Source: an uncultured Flavobacteriaceae bacterium (GTDB lineage: Bacteria; Bacteroidota; Bacteroidia; Flavobacteriales; Flavobacteriaceae). Taken from it: DNA of 64,000 nucleotides. Positions 59,767 to 64,000 of the stretch are shown one piece after another (position 1 is the first letter of the stretch; every line of letters begins with the position of its first letter). The notes beneath the pieces were generated by a model. That model searched no databases. It saw nothing but the letters and a program-made list of their open reading frames with translations, and was not told the DNA's origin. The stretch is from assembly GCA_947504035.1 (NCBI GenBank), contig CANNGA010000019.1, forward strand, positions 1 through 64,000. Reading direction: 5' to 3'. The position numbers and the translations under genes are program-made.

Positions 59767-61068
59767 TCATTTTGAGTTCGTGCTATCTACCCCAAATAAA
59801 GAACTTCCAAAGATAAGTAAGATCACTCCATAATACATAAGGTAACTCACAAAATGACCAATTACAGCGCCTTTTACGCCACATGTTTTTATAAAATAAA
59901 TGCTGGTTGTATACAAAATTACGACTAAAAAAGCTTCTGTTATGGCGTAATGCCAAAACATCTTTTTTGCTAGAAATTGGTACGAAATAATCATAGACAA
60001 CACTTTAACAAAATCGCCTAATAATTGCCAAAAAAACAGGTCTTCCACAGGAGCAAATTCTTCTGTAAATACGACTCTTACAATCACCGATTTCAATACA
60101 TAAATAATTAATAAACCCAATGCAAAAATAGGAACGATGGTTTTATACAACCCAAACACCTCTTTTTTAAAGACTTTGATGTCATGTATTTGAGAAAAAC
60201 GCGGTATAATATAGAGCCCTAGTAAAGAACTCACTAACATAAGATAGTACTTCGATATACGAAGCATAGCTTCCCAGAAGCCCGCTTCTTTGTACCCTAT
60301 ATTATCAATAACATGAGAACGTATCGCCAAAATAACTAAAGGTAAAATAATTGTTGAAAACAAGGCCATCCCTGTGTAAGAACTCAATTTTTTCAAATAT
60401 GTAAAACTTACATTTTCAACGCTTATTAAAGGGATAAAACTTTTTCTATTAATAATCCCTACTAAAGTAATTAGGAAAATAAGAGATTCTGAAATGGCTA
60501 CAGAAATCAAAGCGCCATCTAATTTATTCTGAACAATTAATAAAAGTGTAATCGATAAGCCTAGAATTTGACCTATAATATTGATAATAATTAAGATTTT
60601 ATACTTTGAAAATCCATTCATTATCGAAAAAGAGAACATATTTAAAGCATAAAAAGGTAGTGCTATAGCAAAAACTTTAATGGCATAAATATAGTTATTA
60701 TAGGTAGGAAATATCAAGTCGTTGATATAGTCTGCTTGAAAATAACAAAAAAAAGCAACTAGAATGGTTGTAAAAAACCCAAAGTAATATACGGTCGATA
60801 ATGTTTTACTCAAGCGTACCAGGTCATCCTTAAATGCATTCACCTGCTTTACGATACCCTTATAAAAGCCTAAGGTAGCTACAGTTTGTGCAGACGTCAC
60901 AAAGTCTCTAAGATTCCCTACTAGCGCCATACCATTAGGTCCTATAAAAATGGCTATCGCTTTAGATGTTAATAAGCCTGCTATAATTCTCGTTAAAACA
61001 GCAGCCGTTTTTAAAGACATGATTTTAACTAAAACCTGAGTATTTATATAATGTATTAATTTCTTCAA
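59767..61068 (-). CDS. Polysaccharide flippase (Wzx/MATE-like), copy 2
   Basis: The 433-residue product shares the N-terminal signature with copy 1 (AIAIFIGPNGMALVGNLRDF) and the ending of twelve helices, but the two are clearly divergent. It is the first gene of the minus-strand polysaccharide transcript, following the typA terminator. A Wzy-type polymerase is not seen in the window. Confidence 0.88.
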   Translation of the reverse strand: MKKLIHYINTQVLVKIMSLKTAAVLTRIIAGLLTSKAIAIFIGPNGMALVGNLRDFVTSAQTVATLGFYKGIVKQVNAFKDDLVRLSKTLSTVYYFGFFTTILVAFFCYFQADYINDLIFPTYNNYIYAIKVFAIALPFYALNMFSFSIMNGFSKYKILIIINIIGQILGLSITLLLIVQNKLDGALISVAISESLIFLITLVGIINRKSFIPLISVENVSFTYLKKLSSYTGMALFSTIILPLVILAIRSHVIDNIGYKEAGFWEAMLRISKYYLMLVSSLLGLYIIPRFSQIHDIKVFKKEVFGLYKTIVPIFALGLLIIYVLKSVIVRVVFTEEFAPVEDLFFWQLLGDFVKVLSMIISYQFLAKKMFWHYAITEAFLVVILYTTSIYFIKTCGVKGAVIGHFVSYLMYYGVILLIFGSSLFGVDSTNSK

Positions 61069-61208
61069 AAAAGCAGTGCTTTATAATTATAAAACTAAAA
61101 AACAAAAAAGTTAGTATAATTTTAACGCATCAAATATACGAAACAAGAGATACTACACAACAACTTAAGCTAATACCATGCTATAAACTGTTGATTTTAA
61201 ACTAAAAA

Positions 61209-61252
61209 ACAAGCTAGTATTTATTTACTAAAGTAAACAAACACTAGCTTGT
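61209..61252 (-). terminator. Intrinsic terminator of typA
   Basis: ACAAGCTAGT at 61209-61218 pairs with 61243-61252, and the stem extends inward through TTT/AAA and TTTACT/AGTAAA with two G-U pairs in the minus-strand RNA, about 21 bp in all. The minus strand continues with a T6 run. It lies about 30 bp past the typA stop. Confidence 0.85.
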
Positions 61253-61283
61253 AAGTTTCATTTGCATGACTATTAAACTAATC

Positions 61284-63083
61284 TTACAAAGATTTGTTTC
61301 TTTTACGTTCTACTTCTGTCAAGTATATTTTTCGTAATCTTAAATGATTAGGAGTTACCTCAACATATTCATCTTTTTGAATGTATTCTAAAGCTTCTTC
61401 TAAAGAGAATTTGATAGCTGGTACAATCTTAGCCTTATCATCTGCTCCAGAAGAACGTACGTTACTTAACTTTTTAGTTTTAGTCACGTTAACAGTCATG
61501 TCATCGCCACGAGAGTTTTCTCCAATAACCTGACCTTCATAGATGTCCTCACCTGGATCTACGAAAAATTTACCTCTGTCTTGTAATTTATCTATAGAAT
61601 AAGGAATCGCTTGTCCATTTTCCATGGACACTAAACTTCCATTTTGACGCTCTGGAATACCACCTTTTAATGGTTGATATTCTTTAAAACGGTGCGCCAT
61701 AATAGCCTCACCAGCAGTAGCAGTTAACAATTGGTTACGCAAACCAATAATACCTCTAGAAGGCACAATAAATTCACATACCATACGCTCGCCTTTAGCT
61801 TCCATACTTAACATTTCACCTTTACGCATGGTCACCATTTCTATAGCCTTACCAGATACAGTTTCAGGTAAATCTATAGTCATTTCTTCTACAGGCTCAC
61901 ATTTCACACCATCTACTTCTTTTATGATAACTTGTGGTTGTCCTATTTGCAATTCATAGCCCTCACGTCTCATTGTTTCAATTAAAACAGATAAGTGTAG
62001 TACTCCACGACCAAATACCATAAATTTATCGGCACTATCAGTCTCTTCTACGCGCAATGCTAAGTTTTTTTCTAACTCTTTAGTTAAGCGGTCTTTAATA
62101 TGACGTGACGTTACAAATTTTCCATCTTTCCCAAAGAAAGGTGAATCGTTAATTGTAAACAACATGCTCATTGTAGGCTCATCTATCGCTATCGTTTTTA
62201 GCCCTTCAGGGTTTTCCCAATCGGCAACGGTATCTCCAATCTCAAAACCTTCTAAACCAACAATAGCACAAATATCTCCCGTTTGAACTTCATCTACTTT
62301 TAGACGTCCTAAACCTTCGAATACATGTAATTCTTTAATTTTAGATTTCACAATGCTGCCATCGCGTTTTACTAAAGAAATGTTTTGACCTACCTTTAAT
62401 GCACCACGGGTTAAACGCCCAATAGCAATTCGTCCTGTAAAAGAGGAGAAATCTAAAGACGTAATTAACATTTGCGTTGTACCTTCAACTATTTTTGGTT
62501 CTGGAATGTGCTCTATTACCATATCTAATAAAGGCTCGATATTTTCCGTTTGGTTTTGCCAATCGTCACTCATCCAGTTGTTCTTTGCCGAACCGTAAAC
62601 TGTTGGAAAATCAAGTTGCCATTCTTCTGCACCTAACTCAAACATTAAATCAAATACCTTTTCATGTACTTCATCTGGCGTACAATTCTCTTTATCAACC
62701 TTATTAACCACCACACAAGGTTTTAAACCTAAATCAATTGCTTTTTGCAATACAAATCGTGTTTGTGGCATAGGCCCTTCAAAAGCATCTACTAACAATA
62801 ATACACCATCAGCCATGTTTAAAACACGTTCTACTTCTCCACCAAAATCGGCGTGACCAGGTGTGTCAATAATGTTAATTTTAGTGTCCTTATAAATAAC
62901 AGATACGTTCTTAGATGTAATTGTAATACCTCTCTCGCGTTCAAGATCATTATTATCAAGAATTAAATCACCAGTGTTTTCATTTTCACGAAATAATTGA
63001 CAATGGTACATGATTTTATCAACCAAAGTCGTTTTACCGTGATCTACGTGTGCAATAATTGCAATATTTTTTGTCTTTTTCAT
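61284..63083 (-). CDS. typA: Translational GTPase TypA/BipA
   Basis: The 599-residue product is TypA/BipA, an EF-G-like GTPase that acts in 50S assembly and stress adaptation. G motifs: [10 protein letters not shown] (about 10-19), RERGITI, DTPGHADFGGEVERVL, NKVDK. Domain II and the BipA-specific C-terminal region (GIIGLRNQLLTATAGEAI, KGGIPERQNGSLVSMENGQ) are present. It is monocistronic, with its own promoter element and terminator. Confidence 0.97.
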   Translation of the reverse strand: MKKTKNIAIIAHVDHGKTTLVDKIMYHCQLFRENENTGDLILDNNDLERERGITITSKNVSVIYKDTKINIIDTPGHADFGGEVERVLNMADGVLLLVDAFEGPMPQTRFVLQKAIDLGLKPCVVVNKVDKENCTPDEVHEKVFDLMFELGAEEWQLDFPTVYGSAKNNWMSDDWQNQTENIEPLLDMVIEHIPEPKIVEGTTQMLITSLDFSSFTGRIAIGRLTRGALKVGQNISLVKRDGSIVKSKIKELHVFEGLGRLKVDEVQTGDICAIVGLEGFEIGDTVADWENPEGLKTIAIDEPTMSMLFTINDSPFFGKDGKFVTSRHIKDRLTKELEKNLALRVEETDSADKFMVFGRGVLHLSVLIETMRREGYELQIGQPQVIIKEVDGVKCEPVEEMTIDLPETVSGKAIEMVTMRKGEMLSMEAKGERMVCEFIVPSRGIIGLRNQLLTATAGEAIMAHRFKEYQPLKGGIPERQNGSLVSMENGQAIPYSIDKLQDRGKFFVDPGEDIYEGQVIGENSRGDDMTVNVTKTKKLSNVRSSGADDKAKIVPAIKFSLEEALEYIQKDEYVEVTPNHLRLRKIYLTEVERKRNKSL

Positions 63084-63106
63084 ACTGAAAGGCTTGTTTG
63101 AGCGTG

Positions 63107-63114
63107 CAAATGTA
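63107..63114 (-). promoter_or_regulatory. Putative -7 element of typA
   Basis: On the minus strand TACATTTG matches TAnnTTTG 23 bp before the typA ATG. No clear -33 element. Confidence 0.5.
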
Positions 63115-63201
63115 CTGCTTATTTTGGTATTTCATTAAAATTTTGGTATATATTACAGATCTATTGTAATCATGACGGTACGTTTTCGACGAATTGGGAA
63201 G

Positions 63202-63209
63202 TAATTTTG
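63202..63209 (+). promoter_or_regulatory. Putative -7 element of the small membrane protein gene
   Basis: TAATTTTG matches TAnnTTTG 24 bp before the ATG at 63234. No clean -33 element. Confidence 0.45.
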
Positions 63210-63233
63210 TAAAACCCTCAAACAAAACACCTC

Positions 63234-63590
63234 ATGTCCTCCCTTAGACTAAAAAAGCACTCGGCACGTATCCCTTATTTATACTTTATAATAGCGGCGG
63301 TAATTTTATTTACGATATTCAATAAAAATTTAGGATGGGCTGCATCCCCTATCCTCCTTTTTGCGATTCCATTTATTTGGCAAGTCTTAAAACCCAACAA
63401 AGCCCTTAATATCACGTTAGGCATTACATTTAGTTGTTTGTCTTCTTACGCTGTAATTGCCTACCTGCTCAGTCTAGGCTACAACACAAGTTTAACACCT
63501 AACATTGTGTTGTATTCTGGTATTTTTGTAATCCTTAGCTTTTTAATGGCACTTTGGATTATTAAAAACAGCTTAAATAAAAGCTTTTGA
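63234..63590 (+). CDS. Small membrane protein of unknown function
   Basis: The 118-residue product has four hydrophobic helices (about 15-30, 36-52, 58-80 and 90-112) with few charges, and a basic N-terminus (SLRLKKHSAR). I do not recognise the family. It lies between typA (divergent) and kdsA, whose start is 34 bp downstream on the same strand; the kdsA -7 element lies just past its stop. Confidence 0.6.
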   Translation: MSSLRLKKHSARIPYLYFIIAAVILFTIFNKNLGWAASPILLFAIPFIWQVLKPNKALNITLGITFSCLSSYAVIAYLLSLGYNTSLTPNIVLYSGIFVILSFLMALWIIKNSLNKSF

Positions 63591-63597
63591 TTTTAAC

Positions 63598-63605
63598 TAC
63601 CTTTG
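63598..63605 (+). promoter_or_regulatory. Putative -7 element of kdsA
   Basis: TACCTTTG matches TAnnTTTG 19 bp before the kdsA ATG. The -33 region would fall inside the end of the upstream gene and shows no clear TTTG. Confidence 0.5.
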
Positions 63606-63624
63606 TAGCTACAATTAAAAGCAC

Positions 63625-64000
63625 ATGATACTGAACGATATTCCTAAATTAAAACACGCTAATTCCAATAATTTCTTCTTACTCTGTGGGCCTTGTGCCA
63701 TTGAAGGGGAAGACATGGCGTTACGCATCGCAGAAAAAGTAATTTCTATTACGGATAAACTACGCATCCCTTATATATTTAAAGGCAGTTTTAAAAAAGC
63801 CAATAGAAGTCGGATTGACAGTTTTACGGGAATTGGAGATGAAAAGGCTTTAAAAATTCTAAAAAAGGTATCTGATACTTTTGATGTGCCTACGGTAACA
63901 GACATTCATGAAGTTGCAGATGCTAAGAAAGCAGCAGCTTACGTTGATGTGTTGCAAATTCCTGCTTTTTTAGTACGACAAACAGATTTGGTCGTTGCTG
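63625..64000 (+). CDS. kdsA: 3-deoxy-8-phosphooctulonate synthase (5' part, runs off the window)
   Basis: The visible 125 codons translate to a KdsA N-terminus: MILNDIPKLKHANSNNFF, then LLCGPCAIEGEDMALRIAE, PYIFKGSFKKANRSR, FDVPTVTDIHE and YVDVLQIPAFLVRQTDL. KdsA condenses arabinose-5-phosphate with phosphoenolpyruvate to Kdo-8-phosphate, needed for the LPS inner core. The gene continues past 64000. All visible active-site segments (KGSFKKANRS, QIPAFLVRQTD) are intact. Confidence 0.95.
   Translation, partial: MILNDIPKLKHANSNNFFLLCGPCAIEGEDMALRIAEKVISITDKLRIPYIFKGSFKKANRSRIDSFTGIGDEKALKILKKVSDTFDVPTVTDIHEVADAKKAAAYVDVLQIPAFLVRQTDLVVA

Noticed and set aside
1-64000. CRISPR arrays, insertion sequences, prophage or conjugative genes
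   Set aside because: I saw no regularly spaced direct repeats with unique spacers, no transposase or phage structural gene; the repeats found are the DUF3467 tail and the rpoB-rpoC heptamers.

Overview
The window is a 64-kb chromosomal segment of an AT-rich member of the Bacteroidetes, almost certainly a marine Flavobacteriaceae. The evidence is protein-level. There is a subtilase with a type IX secretion (T9SS) sorting domain, a surface protein with thrombospondin-3 and DUF11 domains, DUF3467 behind rpoC, a DUF2851/PspC/potassium-channel cluster, and TPR/outer-membrane-barrel/FtsE synteny. Promoters fit the Bacteroidetes -7 consensus TAnnTTTG. Shine-Dalgarno sequences are absent nearly everywhere; the clear exception is rpsU. 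I cannot name the species.

Layout. (1) 1-3266: 5' part of a very large secreted surface protein, running off the left edge. (2) 3.6-6.5 kb: prfC, a small 4Fe-4S protein, and DUF3467, whose 3' end is tandemly duplicated. (3) 6.7-20.2 kb: a minus-strand information-processing block in transcription order tRNA-Thr(TGT), tRNA-Tyr, tRNA-Gly, tRNA-Thr(GGT), tuf, tRNA-Trp, secE, nusG, rplK, rplA, rplJ, rplL, rpoB, rpoC. (4) 20.2-29.3 kb: hpf, xerC, rpsU, an acyl-CoA dehydrogenase, a helix-hairpin-helix protein, an amino-acid symporter, a potassium channel, PspC, DUF2851 and DUF2721. (5) 29.7-39.1 kb: the most unusual part, two convergent gene sets of the circularly permuted ATP-grasp / alpha-E / transglutaminase type. 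(6) 39.3-50.6 kb: lipoprotein-type ABC permease, NamZ-like muramidase, fatty acid hydroxylase, small enzymes, an outer-membrane barrel with a large TPR protein, and ftsE. (7) 50.7-53.5 kb: a T9SS-exported subtilase and a tail-fibre-like secreted protein. (8) 53.7-61.1 kb: a surface-polysaccharide/LPS cluster with three glycosyltransferases, a phosphoethanolamine-transferase-like enzyme and two flippases. (9) 61.3-64 kb: typA, a small membrane protein and the start of kdsA.

The best candidate for an undescribed system is in region 5. The plus strand carries a transglutaminase-DUF2126 fusion, an ATP-grasp/alpha-E fusion and a second transglutaminase. The minus strand carries a canonical ATP-grasp, a free alpha-E protein and a 26-codon open reading frame. 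The start codon of this small frame overlaps the alpha-E stop codon (TAATG). Its product would be glutamine-rich, with nine Gln in 26 residues, and end in six glutamines. A tiny Gln-rich peptide coupled to amide-bond-forming and transglutaminase-fold enzymes could be their substrate. The reading frame and coupling are seen in the sequence; the substrate role is inference.
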